A stretch of 64,000 nucleotides of DNA, from NCBI GenBank assembly GCA_964568585.1, contig CAZMQI010000006.1:19873-83872 (forward strand), written 5' to 3'. The position numbers were made by a program, and so were the translations under genes. Source of the stretch: RGZA01 sp964568585 (GTDB taxonomy: Bacteria; Pseudomonadota; Alphaproteobacteria; UBA9219; RGZA01). A model generated the notes under the pieces. That model was not told the DNA's origin and did not search any database. It saw nothing but the letters and a program-made list of their open reading frames with translations. Shown here one piece after another: positions 34,381-44,062 of this stretch (position 1 is the stretch's first letter; the number at the start of each line of letters is the position of its first letter).

Positions 34381-34862
34381 TGTCCGTAACTAAACGCTAT
34401 ATGGCGGCATCCGTTCCGCGCAGCTTGCGTCAACAACGTCTGGGGCATTTGCCATCAAGTTCAATCATCGGCAGCAAGCATCAGCGCGGCAAAGACGGCG
34501 GTAATCTGGTGCACGATGTAATCATGCTGCCAGAACCCCAATTTGTCCGTATGAAAGGCAATGTGGGGATGCAGCAGGTGGCCAATCCCGGCTTACGTGC
34601 TGGAGCGGATTTTCAACCGGGTTTTGTGATGCAGGATACCAAAACCGTCACCGTGCCACCCGACGCGTTGCACCCAGAAGCCTTTGCCAGAGCATATTTC
34701 ATTAAAGAATTTGGCCTTGAAGAATGGGCCGAAGGCGCGCCTGTCCCAAAATCAAAGCCGCATGAATTTGTGAAAGAAGCAAAGGAAGTGGAATTCACGG
34801 TGGTGGATTATGACCCCGCCATAGACAAACAACGCGCAAAAGACGACGTCACCAAAAAATAA
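34380..34862 (+). CDS. Conserved-looking hypothetical protein coupled to clpA
   Basis: I do not recognise this 160-residue protein. The GTG start shares its first base with the clpA stop, so translation is coupled. It is soluble and basic at the N-terminus (MSVTKRYMAASVPRSLRQQRLG) with a central VHDVIMLPEPQFVRMKGNVGMQ and a C-terminal EFTVVDYDP stretch. There is no signal peptide or membrane helix. Tight linkage to clpS-clpA suggests a link with proteolysis, but nothing in the sequence proves it. It ends one base from the convergent yebC. Confidence 0.65.
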   Translation: MSVTKRYMAASVPRSLRQQRLGHLPSSSIIGSKHQRGKDGGNLVHDVIMLPEPQFVRMKGNVGMQQVANPGLRAGADFQPGFVMQDTKTVTVPPDALHPEAFARAYFIKEFGLEEWAEGAPVPKSKPHEFVKEAKEVEFTVVDYDPAIDKQRAKDDVTKK

Positions 34863-35615
34863 TCAGCTCGCCATCTTTTGTAGAACTGCTTCATCGATAT
34901 CGAAATTGCCAATGACGTTTTGTACGTCATCATGTTCTTCCAACGCATCCAGCATTTTAATCAGACTTTCCGCCGCTTCACCGCCAACGGGGATAAGCGT
35001 TTGTGGAACCCATGTCAGGCGTGCTGCTTGCGGTGCACCGAATTTTTCTTCCAACGTGGTACGCACAGCCGCCAAATCATCGGTTTCAGTGGTGATGCTG
35101 TGGGTTTCATCATTGCTTTCAACATCATTTCCGCCTGCATCAATCACAGCTTCCAACATGGCATCAACACTTGCTGCGGCTAAGGGATATTGAATAAGCC
35201 CGCAACGCGTGAACATGAAGCTAACGGAATTGGTGTCGCCCAATGTGCCGCCATTCTTTGAAAAAATCATCCGCATGTCGGGCGCGGTGCGTTGGCGGTT
35301 ATCGGTCAACGCTTCAACAATAATGGCAACGCCGCCGGGGCCGTATCCTTCGTAACGCATTTCTTCGTAATTCGCGGCGTCAGCTGCGCCAGGTAATGCA
35401 GATTTAATCGCGCGGTCGATACGGTCACGCGGCATGTTCACGGCACGTGCGGCTTGCATCGCAGCGCGTAAGCGTGGATTTGCTGCAGGATCTGGCAGAC
35501 CGGATTTCGCGGCAACGGTGATTTCACGGGCAATTTTATTGAACTGCTTGGCGCGGATGGAATCCTGACGACCTTTGCGGTGCATAATGTTTTTAAACTG
35601 CGAATGTCCTGCCAT
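34863..35615 (-). CDS. yebC: YebC/PmpR family protein
   Basis: The 250-residue product is a YebC/TACO1 protein: MAGHSQFKNIMHRKGRQDSIRAKQFNKIAREI and ANPRLRAAMQAARAVNMPRD. Family members act as transcription regulators or as aids in translating poly-proline stretches. Convergent with the unknown gene after clpA. Confidence 0.95.
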   Translation of the reverse strand: MAGHSQFKNIMHRKGRQDSIRAKQFNKIAREITVAAKSGLPDPAANPRLRAAMQAARAVNMPRDRIDRAIKSALPGAADAANYEEMRYEGYGPGGVAIIVEALTDNRQRTAPDMRMIFSKNGGTLGDTNSVSFMFTRCGLIQYPLAAASVDAMLEAVIDAGGNDVESNDETHSITTETDDLAAVRTTLEEKFGAPQAARLTWVPQTLIPVGGEAAESLIKMLDALEEHDDVQNVIGNFDIDEAVLQKMAS

Positions 35616-35641
35616 GTTGGTCTCGTATTAAACTGTCTCGT

Positions 35642-37027
35642 TTAGATTGTTTCGGTAATACCGCTTAGTTTTAACTGTTCTATAAGCTCGGCCTTTAAGT
35701 TATCAAGCCCTTTTTGCGTAAGCGCTTCTGCGCGTGCTACCAGCACATCTTGTGTGTTGGATGCACGCAGTAACCACCAACCATCCTTGGTTTTAACGCG
35801 CACGCCGTCAATGTCATTCACCGTCGCGCCTGCTTGCTTCAAGCGTGCTTTGACTTCTTCAACGATTTTGAATTTACGTTCTTCGCTGCTGTTCACGCGG
35901 ATTTCCGGTGTGTTGAACACGGCTGGCAAACGGTCGCGCATCTTGCCAAGTGAACCGCCTTCACGGCTGACTAACCCAGCCAAACGAATACCGGCGTAGA
36001 GCGCATCATCATATCCATAATATTTATCGGCAAAGAAAATATGGCCGCTCATTTCACCAGCAAGCGGTGATTTGGTTTCCGCCATTTTAGCTTTCAGCAA
36101 GGAATGGCCTGTCTTCCACATCAACGCATCGCCGCCATTCGCACGGATATCATCAAAGATGGTTTCGCTGGCTTTCACATCGGCAATGATGGTCGCGCCG
36201 GGAAAGTTTTTCAACACATCACCCGCATAAAGGGCGAGCAACTGGTCACCCGCAACGATACGGCCATGTTCATCAATCGCGCCGATGCGGTCACCATCGC
36301 CATCAAAGCCGATGCCAATATGCGCCTTATGCTTTGCAACATGATGGCGTAGATCGTGCAAATTTTCTTCAACCGTGGGGTCGGGGTGATGATTGGGGAA
36401 TGTGCCATCAATATCATCGAATAATAAAATATGTTCGCCCGGCATCTTTGCGGTCATCATGCGAAGGATTTCACCAGCCGAGCCATTCCCCGCATCCCAC
36501 ACGATTTTCAGATGGTCGACGCCATCATAATCTTTGAGCAGTCGCGTTACGAATAAGTCGCGTACATCTTTGGTTTCTTGACTGCCCGTGCCAGATGCAT
36601 AGGCGCCTTTTTCTGCAATTGCGCCAATCTCTTTAATCATCGCACCATAGATAGGCCCGGATTTGGCCAACATTTTAAAGCCGTTATAATCCGGTGGATT
36701 ATGCGAACCGGTAATCATCATCCCTGCATCAAGTCCAAAATGCTTCACGGCGAAATACAGCATCGGCGTTGGGCCAAGACCCACCCGCGTTACCTTCGCG
36801 CCTGCCGACAACAACCCTTCCAGCAGGGCTGCTTCAAGCGTGGTGGAGCTTAAGCGGCCATCATATCCAATCGCGATAGTTGGCGTTTTGGTATCAAATA
36901 ATTTGCCGACATAGGTCGCATAGGCAGCGCCCAGTGCTTTCGCATCCTCCGGAAAAAGAGTTTTGCCGACAACGCCGCGCACATCATATTCGCGCAGTAG
37001 CGTTTTATCAAATTGGTGAGTTTGCAT
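35642..37027 (-). CDS. Phosphomannomutase/phosphoglucomutase
   Basis: The 461-residue alpha-D-phosphohexomutase has the phosphoserine loop ITGSHNPPDYNG (about residue 110), the metal loop GFDGDGDRIG (about 245) and a sugar-binding EMSGHIFFADKYYG loop of AlgC type. It makes mannose-1-phosphate or glucose-1-phosphate for LPS or exopolysaccharide precursors. Confidence 0.92.
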   Translation of the reverse strand: MQTHQFDKTLLREYDVRGVVGKTLFPEDAKALGAAYATYVGKLFDTKTPTIAIGYDGRLSSTTLEAALLEGLLSAGAKVTRVGLGPTPMLYFAVKHFGLDAGMMITGSHNPPDYNGFKMLAKSGPIYGAMIKEIGAIAEKGAYASGTGSQETKDVRDLFVTRLLKDYDGVDHLKIVWDAGNGSAGEILRMMTAKMPGEHILLFDDIDGTFPNHHPDPTVEENLHDLRHHVAKHKAHIGIGFDGDGDRIGAIDEHGRIVAGDQLLALYAGDVLKNFPGATIIADVKASETIFDDIRANGGDALMWKTGHSLLKAKMAETKSPLAGEMSGHIFFADKYYGYDDALYAGIRLAGLVSREGGSLGKMRDRLPAVFNTPEIRVNSSEERKFKIVEEVKARLKQAGATVNDIDGVRVKTKDGWWLLRASNTQDVLVARAEALTQKGLDNLKAELIEQLKLSGITETI

Positions 37028-37047
37028 TGATTGTCCTACGTGTTTTT

Positions 37048-38565
37048 TTAGCGTCTTCTGATTGAACCCATAATGCCGCGCATGATTTCGCGGCCAACCG
37101 AGCTACCCACGGAACGCACCATGCTTTTAACGAGTGCTTCGCCAACACCTTGCCGGCGGCTGTTTCCGCCACCAGTAAATAGGCCACCTGCTGCGCCAAG
37201 TAAACCGCCCAAAATGTCGCCCCCACCACCTGTACCTGTTGCTTGCTGCGGCATTTGTTGCTGCTGGGCTTGGCGTTGTTGCTGTGTTACTCCGCCAACG
37301 CGTCCTGTTAAGCGTTCATAAGCGCTTTCGCGGTCAACCGCTTGGTCATATTGGCCAGCATAGGGTGAAGCCGCGATGATGGCGTTGCGGTCGCCCGCGT
37401 TAATCGGGCCTAGTTTGCTTTGCGGCAATTTGACCTTGGCTTTTTCAACAACGCTTGGCGTTCCTTTCTCGTCCAAAAATGAAACGAGTGCTTCGCCAAC
37501 GCCAAGTTGGGTAATCACTGTTTCAGTATCGAATGCCGGATTGGCACGGAATGTCTGTGCAGCGGCTCTCACCGATTTTTGATCTTTTGGCGTGAAGGCG
37601 CGAAGCGCATGTTGAATGCGATGGCCAAGCTGCCCAAGAATAGTTTCTGGAAGGTCTAATGGATTTTGCGTGATAAAATAAATGCCGACGCCTTTGGAAC
37701 GGATAAGGCGGATGACCTGTTCCAGTTTTTCAACCAGCACCTGCGGCGCATCGTTGAACAGTAAATGCGCTTCATCAATGAATAGCGCGAGTTTTGGTTT
37801 TGGCTGATCGCCGACTTCCGGCAATTTTTCGAACAGTTCGGCCAATAACCACAGCATAACCGTGGCATAGAGGCGTGGTTGGCGCATCAACTGGTTGGCC
37901 ATTAATACGTGCAGGCAACCTGCACCCGCTTGGTCATTCAGCAATAAATCAGTGACGTCTAAAGCAGGTTCACCAAAGAACAAGGCGCCACTTTCATTTT
38001 CAAAAGTCAGAATTTCGCGTTGAATCCCTGCAATAGAAGTTGGGCTAACCAATCCATATTGCTTGCCGATTTCGGCGGTGTGCTCGCTCATGTAACTGAG
38101 CATGGCTTTCAAATCTTTCAAATCCAGCAGCAGTAATTGCTGGTCATCGGCAATTTTGAATGCGATTTGTAATACGCCTGCTTGTGCATCGCTGAGGTTA
38201 AGTAAACGGCAGAACAACATCGGCCCGAATTCGCTAACCGTTGTTCTGACTGGATGACCTTCCTTGCCATAAACATCCCAAAACACTGGTGCGGGGCCTG
38301 TACCTTCTTTGGGTGCGACGATGCCGGATAAATCGCCCTTCACATCCACACAAAAAATGGGAACGCCCGCACGTGCCATTTGTTCGGCAACGCGTTGCAG
38401 GCTTACGGTTTTTCCTGTGCCTGTTGCGCCAGCAATCAAGCCGTGGCGGTTGGCCATTTTAAGGGGCAGGGAGATGGTGCCTGATGCGCCATCGGCAATG
38501 ATAACGCCGTTTGCGGCATTGCTTGGAGCAGCGGGAGAGCCGCTTATTGAATCGAAAACGCCCAT
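37048..38565 (-). CDS. yjgR: HerA-like ATPase of the YjgR family (DUF853)
   Basis: The 505-residue product has Walker A AGATGTGKT (residues 45-53), FCVDVKGDLSG and Walker B LALFIDEAHLLF, the core of HerA/VirB4-like NTPases; the family's biological role is unclear. Near the C-terminus a Gln-rich run precedes a Gly-rich segment (GGGGDILGGLLGAAGG). The ATG at 38565 has AGGGG seven bases upstream; a further 57 in-frame codons upstream have no support. Confidence 0.9.
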   Translation of the reverse strand: MGVFDSISGSPAAPSNAANGVIIADGASGTISLPLKMANRHGLIAGATGTGKTVSLQRVAEQMARAGVPIFCVDVKGDLSGIVAPKEGTGPAPVFWDVYGKEGHPVRTTVSEFGPMLFCRLLNLSDAQAGVLQIAFKIADDQQLLLLDLKDLKAMLSYMSEHTAEIGKQYGLVSPTSIAGIQREILTFENESGALFFGEPALDVTDLLLNDQAGAGCLHVLMANQLMRQPRLYATVMLWLLAELFEKLPEVGDQPKPKLALFIDEAHLLFNDAPQVLVEKLEQVIRLIRSKGVGIYFITQNPLDLPETILGQLGHRIQHALRAFTPKDQKSVRAAAQTFRANPAFDTETVITQLGVGEALVSFLDEKGTPSVVEKAKVKLPQSKLGPINAGDRNAIIAASPYAGQYDQAVDRESAYERLTGRVGGVTQQQRQAQQQQMPQQATGTGGGGDILGGLLGAAGGLFTGGGNSRRQGVGEALVKSMVRSVGSSVGREIMRGIMGSIRRR

Positions 38566-38655
38566 GTTTGGACCCCTGTATAATAAGGACTGGATAATTC
38601 TGGTCGCATCATAGAAAATCAGAGCTGTTCCTACAAGTGATGACACGAGTGTTTT

Positions 38656-39624
38656 ATGCCTAAAATTCTTATCCCTGATAGTTTTATTGTCCCAATTCCG
38701 CCATTGCCGTTTGATGTGGTGCGTTTTCCTGCACATGGCCCCCTAGAAAATATCGCGTCTGAAGGCTTTGATGCGGAAGCATTGGTGGTATGGCGCACAG
38801 GTAATGCCATTCTGCATCCCCTTCTTGAAAAAATGCCAAACTTGCGCTGGATACAAACGTTAGCGGCGGGAGTTGACCATGTTCTGAGCGCACCGCATTT
38901 ACCCAAGGATTTTTTATTATCGAATGGCAGCAATCTGCATTCCGCGCCGACTGCTGAATTGGGCGTGACGCTATTATTATCTGCTGTTCGGCAAATGCAT
39001 CGCTGGCGCGATTTGCAGCATGAGCATACATGGGACAGGGCTGCCTATAATATGCAGATGGAAGGAAAGGCGTTAAATACGCTGGAAGATTCCCGTGTGA
39101 TTATTTTAGGTATGGGTACTATTGGTTTGGAGATGGCGCATCGTTTAAAATCATTCGGTGCGATTGTCGAAGGTGTTGCCGGCAGCGAAGGTGTACGCGA
39201 AGGTTTTAAAACACATGCGGTGAAGGATTTGCTAAAGGTTGTACCAACGGCTGATGCGATTATCTCCGTGCTTCCTGAAACGTCCGATACACGCGGCATT
39301 TTATCACGTGAATTGATTTACAGTATGCAGTCGCATGCTTGGCTTGTTAACATTGGCCGCGGTAGTGCTTTGGATGAAGCAGCCTTGCTGCAAGCGTTGA
39401 ATGAAAAACGTATTGCGGGCGCAGCATTGGATGTCACCCAGCAAGAACCCTTACCCAAAGAATCCCCACTATGGGATTGCAAGAACCTAATTATCTCGCC
39501 GCATGTTGCGGGTGGTGGGCAACGGTTTTATGCAAAGGCCGCAAAGCTGTTACAGCAAAATGCTGAAGCATTTGTTGCGGGTAAGTCGCTCGCCAATCCG
39601 ATTGATCCGAAAAAGGGTTATTAA
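38656..39624 (+). CDS. D-2-hydroxyacid dehydrogenase (GhrA-like)
   Basis: The 322-residue NAD(P)-dependent enzyme has the Rossmann motif GMGTIGLEMAHRL (about 150-162), VNIGRGSALDEAAL, and the catalytic His in IISPHVAGG. It probably reduces glyoxylate or hydroxypyruvate, as GhrA does. murJ starts two bases after its stop. Confidence 0.87.
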   Translation: MPKILIPDSFIVPIPPLPFDVVRFPAHGPLENIASEGFDAEALVVWRTGNAILHPLLEKMPNLRWIQTLAAGVDHVLSAPHLPKDFLLSNGSNLHSAPTAELGVTLLLSAVRQMHRWRDLQHEHTWDRAAYNMQMEGKALNTLEDSRVIILGMGTIGLEMAHRLKSFGAIVEGVAGSEGVREGFKTHAVKDLLKVVPTADAIISVLPETSDTRGILSRELIYSMQSHAWLVNIGRGSALDEAALLQALNEKRIAGAALDVTQQEPLPKESPLWDCKNLIISPHVAGGGQRFYAKAAKLLQQNAEAFVAGKSLANPIDPKKGY

Positions 39625-39626
39625 GG

Positions 39627-41177
39627 ATGAGCTTTATCAAATCCATCCTTACTGTCAGCGGTATGACTATGCTGAGCCGCTTAACGGGCTTTGTTCGTGA
39701 TACGATGGCCGCCAATGTGATTGGCGCAGGGCCTGTGTCGGATGCGTTCTTCGTTGCGTTGCGCGTTCCAAACCTATTCCGTTCGCTTTTTGCCGAAGGT
39801 GCATTCAGCGCAGCCTTTGTGCCGCTTTATTCCAAAGCAAAAGCCGAAGGCGGGCAGAGCGAAGCTAATCTTTTTGCTGGCCAAGCATTATCCGTACTCA
39901 TGGCCGTATTGTTACCGTTCACCATTCTAATGATTCTGCTCATGCCATGGGCAATGCTTATTCTTGCGCCTGGGTTCCATTCACGGCCAGAGGTGTATGA
40001 TCTGGCTGTCAATTATGCGCGCATTACATTCCCGTATTTAATGCTGGTGTCGGTTGTGGCATTGCTGGCAAGTGTTTTAAATTCCAATCACACATTCGGC
40101 CCAGGGGCTGCTGCGCCCATTGCATTCAATCTGATGATGATTGGCGCATTGCTGCTCAGCCCCATGATGCATATGGAGCCGGGCCTTGCCATGGCATTTG
40201 CCGTTCCATTGTCCGCCATTGTGCAATGGGTGTGGCTTGCAGGGCATTGCAAGAAAATGGGCGTATTGCCCACGCAGTTAATGCCCAAACTTACTACGCG
40301 CGTGAAAGAATTATTCGTGCGGATTGGCCCAGGTGCCATTGGCGCAGGCGCAACGCAAATCAATCTGGCTATGTCCACTATCCTTGCCTCGCTACTGCCA
40401 ACCGGAAGCGTGTCGTGGCTGTTTTACGCTGATCGTTTGAACCAGTTGCCACTTGGCATTATCGGCATTGCGATTGCGACAACCTTGCTGCCAGTTCTGT
40501 CGTCACGCGTGCAATCGAATGATACTGATGGTGCGCGTCATTACACAACGCGTGCGTTGGAATTCGGTATGATCCTTGGCCTGCCTGCTGCCATCGGGTT
40601 GGGTTTGGCTGCAAAAGAAATCGTTCAGGTATTATTTCAGCATGGCGCATTCACCGCGCAGGATACCGTTAATACATCCGCCGCGCTTAGCATGTATGTG
40701 TTCGGGATTGTGCCATTCATTCTGATTAAAATCCTCAGCACCATCTTTTTTGCACATCACGATACCAAGACGCCGGTCAAGACCGCGATTATTTCTGTGG
40801 TGCTGAACATTCTGTTCGCGATGGGCTTATTAAAAATCATGGGGCATATGGGGGTTGCATTGGCGACATCCATCGCGTCATGGGCGAATGTGCTGATGCT
40901 GGTCTTTGCCTTGCAACGTTCTAAATTGTTGAAGCTGGACGCCAGTTTTATGCCGCATATGCTGAAAATTGCACTGTGTGCGGGCTGCATGGCGGTGTTC
41001 CTGTGGGGTGCTGGCGGCATGCTGGATGCCCATTTACAGACCGGCGGGAAATGGCTGGATGTGGCACTTTTAGGGGCTTATCTGTCGGGTGCTTGCCTTG
41101 TTTATGTGGTGGCATTACAGCTAACAGGCGCGATGACGGTAAAAGACGTCATGAAGATGATAAAAAGAGAAAATTAG
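39627..41177 (+). CDS. murJ: Lipid II flippase MurJ
   Basis: The 516-residue protein has about 14 hydrophobic helices and the family N-terminus (TVSGMTMLSRLTGFVRDTMAANVIGAGPVSDAFFVALRVPNLFR). MurJ moves lipid II to the periplasm for peptidoglycan synthesis. It precedes trpS by 13 bases, an order common in alphaproteobacteria. Confidence 0.96.
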   Translation: MSFIKSILTVSGMTMLSRLTGFVRDTMAANVIGAGPVSDAFFVALRVPNLFRSLFAEGAFSAAFVPLYSKAKAEGGQSEANLFAGQALSVLMAVLLPFTILMILLMPWAMLILAPGFHSRPEVYDLAVNYARITFPYLMLVSVVALLASVLNSNHTFGPGAAAPIAFNLMMIGALLLSPMMHMEPGLAMAFAVPLSAIVQWVWLAGHCKKMGVLPTQLMPKLTTRVKELFVRIGPGAIGAGATQINLAMSTILASLLPTGSVSWLFYADRLNQLPLGIIGIAIATTLLPVLSSRVQSNDTDGARHYTTRALEFGMILGLPAAIGLGLAAKEIVQVLFQHGAFTAQDTVNTSAALSMYVFGIVPFILIKILSTIFFAHHDTKTPVKTAIISVVLNILFAMGLLKIMGHMGVALATSIASWANVLMLVFALQRSKLLKLDASFMPHMLKIALCAGCMAVFLWGAGGMLDAHLQTGGKWLDVALLGAYLSGACLVYVVALQLTGAMTVKDVMKMIKREN

Positions 41178-41190
41178 TAGTGAGATAATT

Positions 41191-42192
41191 ATGAAACGTA
41201 TTTTTTCTGGCATGCAATCTACCGGCCAATTGCACCTTGGCAATTACCTTGGTGCGTTGCGTAACTGGGTAAAGTTGCAGCAGGATTATGAATGCTTTTA
41301 TGGCGTGATGGATTTGCACGCCATCACCGTTCCGCAAGACCCAAAAAAATTGGCGCAGAACACGCGCGAAGTCGCGGCGGCGTTTTATGCTGCTGGCATC
41401 GACCCAAAACATTGTGCAGTTTTCCCCCAAAGTGCAGTAGCCGAACACACCTATTTGAACTGGATATTGGCCAACCACACACCGCTTGGCTGGCTCAACC
41501 GTATGACGCAGTTCAAGGAAAAGGCATCCAAGAACAAAGATCAGGAAGTGCTTGGTCTATATGCTTATCCGGTGCTTATGGCTGCGGACATTTTAATCTA
41601 TAAAGCAACGCATGTTCCTGTGGGCGAAGATCAAAAGCAGCATCTGGAATTATCACGGGATATCGCTGGCGCATTCAATCGTCATTACGGCGTTGAGTAT
41701 TTCCCATTACCAGAACCACAAATCATGGGCGAAGCAACCCGCGTGATGAGCTTGCGTGATGGCACGAAGAAGATGAGTAAATCGGATGAAAGCGATTATT
41801 CACGCATTAATCTGACCGATGATGCGGATGCAATCGCCACTAAGATTAAAAAAGCAAAGACGGATACCTTGCCATTCCCATCAACGTTGGACGAATTGAA
41901 AACCCGTGCCGAAGCCGATAATCTGGTAACAATTTATGCAACGCTGAGCAACGAAACCAAGGAAGCGGTCGTCAACCGCTATGCTGGCAAGACGTTCTCC
42001 GAATTCAAGACAGGCTTGATTGACGTGGCGGTTACGAATTTGGCGCCAATCACCAAGCGTATGGCAGAATTCATGGCTGACCCCGCAGAAATCGACCGCA
42101 TGATTTTGAAGTCATTGTTCCGTGCGCGTGAAATCGCTGAAAAGAATTTGAAAGAAATCAAGCATATTGTCGGCTTGTGGTCAGCGGATTAG
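41191..42192 (+). CDS. trpS: Tryptophanyl-tRNA synthetase
   Basis: The 333-residue class I synthetase has the HIGH-like TGQLHLGNYLGAL and KMSKSDES motifs, DLHAIT and the ADILIYKATHVPVGEDQKQH segment. Length fits the bacterial enzyme. Confidence 0.97.
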   Translation: MKRIFSGMQSTGQLHLGNYLGALRNWVKLQQDYECFYGVMDLHAITVPQDPKKLAQNTREVAAAFYAAGIDPKHCAVFPQSAVAEHTYLNWILANHTPLGWLNRMTQFKEKASKNKDQEVLGLYAYPVLMAADILIYKATHVPVGEDQKQHLELSRDIAGAFNRHYGVEYFPLPEPQIMGEATRVMSLRDGTKKMSKSDESDYSRINLTDDADAIATKIKKAKTDTLPFPSTLDELKTRAEADNLVTIYATLSNETKEAVVNRYAGKTFSEFKTGLIDVAVTNLAPITKRMAEFMADPAEIDRMILKSLFRAREIAEKNLKEIKHIVGLWSAD

Positions 42193-42201
42193 CACTCGTA
42201 A

Positions 42202-42975
42202 TTAAGTGAGGCAGATGGCGCTCATCTGCACGCCGTTTTGTAAATCATCAACCAATGTTTTGCGGCGATAGCTGAAGAAGCGTTTTTCATCGCTCACCGT
42301 ATCCAGCGCAATCGAATGATTATAGGTGATGCCGGCTAAGGCTAGACGTTTAGCGGCATAGCCGGGCAGGTTGAACATGAAATGCCCATCACGCGCAGCT
42401 GGTTTGAACAAGGATTGATTGGTCTGGCTTTGTGCCAGAAACGGTTCAATGAATTCAGGGCCGACTTCATATGAACCTTGCTGAATGCATGGGCCGATGC
42501 AGCTTTGAATGTCCTCGCGCTTGCCTCCTAATGCTACCATCGCTTCGATGGTTGCTTCTAGTACGCCGCCAATCGCGCCTTTCCATCCGCAATGCGCGGC
42601 ACCAATGATGTGTGTGTTGGGTTCATAGAATAATACTGGCGCGCAATCGGCGGACATTACCGCCAGCACAATTCCTTGTTGCGTGGTGACCATTGCATCT
42701 GCTTCGGGGCGTAAATGCCGTTCCCACGCTTTTGTCACCGTTACAACCTTGTTGGAATGGATTTGTTTACAGAATAAAAGTTTTTCTAATGGCTGTGAAA
42801 ACTCCGCCGCAACACGCCTTTGGTTTTCATACACATGGTCTAGCAAATCACCGCTGCCAATCCCGCAATTCAAGCTTTCGAAATAGCCATGGCTTACGCC
42901 GCCCAACCGTGTGAAAAAGCCATAGGATGCTGCGGCAGGCGAAAATTGCGGGTGGGTTAGGAACGGGGTTGTCAT
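42202..42975 (-). CDS. pgeF: Purine nucleoside phosphorylase/laccase-like protein PgeF
   Basis: The 257-residue product belongs to the YfiH family: CKQIHSNKVV, MSADCAPVLFYEP, GAAHCGWKGAIGGVLEATI, IGPCIQQGSYEVG. Members act on purine nucleosides and correct wrong residues in peptidoglycan precursors. It ends the lgt-methyltransferase-pgeF operon, 13 bases after the methyltransferase. Confidence 0.93.
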   Translation of the reverse strand: MTTPFLTHPQFSPAAASYGFFTRLGGVSHGYFESLNCGIGSGDLLDHVYENQRRVAAEFSQPLEKLLFCKQIHSNKVVTVTKAWERHLRPEADAMVTTQQGIVLAVMSADCAPVLFYEPNTHIIGAAHCGWKGAIGGVLEATIEAMVALGGKREDIQSCIGPCIQQGSYEVGPEFIEPFLAQSQTNQSLFKPAARDGHFMFNLPGYAAKRLALAGITYNHSIALDTVSDEKRFFSYRRKTLVDDLQNGVQMSAICLT

Positions 42976-42988
42976 GCTTCACATCCTG

Positions 42989-44059
42989 TTATTCGCAACC
43001 AATGGGTGGGGCGATGGTCTTATGATAATGGCAAATCACTTTGAACAAATGGCCCATGTGTTCAGATGCTGTCAGGCGGTGCAGGGCGGTATCAATTTGA
43101 TGTTTCTGTTCATCGGTTGCTTTGGTTTTCAATCGTTCAGCACGTGTTTGAATGCCAAGGGTCAACAAAAAATCTCCCATCGGTTGCAATGCAGAACAAT
43201 GAATACCAGTACGTAGTGCGATATCTTCAAACGGTGTAAAATCCACATGTGCGGTGATATCCGCATCACCTATATGTTTGAACACAGGCGACATTTTCTT
43301 ATCGAAAATCGCCTGCACGGTGTTGGCAAGTTCGGGGCCCGCATATCCATAATCGATAATCAGTGCCGCGCCACCTTGAATATTCAATTGTGTATCGAAT
43401 GCTTCCACCCACTCATTTGCATTATTATTTATTTCTGCAATCGCACCAAGCGGCGCTTCCTGGAATACGATATTGCTGAAGTGTTTTTGTTTATCGGCAT
43501 CCGGCGGCAATACCGCATAGGCGAATGCGTTGTCAATCAACCCCACCGCGCGTTCACCCCAGCCATTGGCTGTTTTAACAAAGGGCTGTACGGGGAATGC
43601 ATCAAAGAATTCATTGCAGAACATAATGACGGGGCCATTCGGTAAATCCTTTAAATCCGATACCCAATTGGCGTTCTGGCCATACAGCGTTGCTTGCTGT
43701 TTGGCTTTTAAATGCGTGCTTTTTTCCAACATGTAACACTGGGCAGCTTTCAGAAATTCCGGTGCAATCTTGGCGGTGCGTAATACATCGGCCATTAATG
43801 TGCCGCGTCCTGGGCCGCATTCCAATAATGTGAAACGCATCGGCGAGCCAAGTTTCAACCATACATCGATGCACCACAGGGTAATCATTTCACCAAATAG
43901 CTGGCTGATCTCCGGCCCGGTTGCAAAATCCTGCAACGGGTCATGGGTGTTGTAATAGCCAAGGGTAGGGTGGAACAAACATGTTTCCATGAAACGCGCA
44001 AAGGGCATCACACCGTTTTTGGTAATATCATCGCGAAGCAGGTCTTCAAGATCATTCAT
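42989..44059 (-). CDS. MidA/NDUFAF7-like SAM methyltransferase
   Basis: The 356-residue product matches the family of NDUFAF7, which methylates an arginine of a respiratory complex I subunit in mitochondria: MPFARFMETCLFHPTLGYY, FATGPEISQLFGEMI, LLECGPGRGTLMADVLR, ALIIDYGYAG. The bacterial target is unproven. It sits three bases after lgt. Confidence 0.9.
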   Translation of the reverse strand: MNDLEDLLRDDITKNGVMPFARFMETCLFHPTLGYYNTHDPLQDFATGPEISQLFGEMITLWCIDVWLKLGSPMRFTLLECGPGRGTLMADVLRTAKIAPEFLKAAQCYMLEKSTHLKAKQQATLYGQNANWVSDLKDLPNGPVIMFCNEFFDAFPVQPFVKTANGWGERAVGLIDNAFAYAVLPPDADKQKHFSNIVFQEAPLGAIAEINNNANEWVEAFDTQLNIQGGAALIIDYGYAGPELANTVQAIFDKKMSPVFKHIGDADITAHVDFTPFEDIALRTGIHCSALQPMGDFLLTLGIQTRAERLKTKATDEQKHQIDTALHRLTASEHMGHLFKVICHYHKTIAPPIGCE

Positions 44060-44062
44060 GGC

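Noticed and set aside
38566..38736. Longer N-terminus for the HerA-like ATPase
   Set aside because: The added 57 codons lack a ribosome site, while AGGGG marks the internal ATG.
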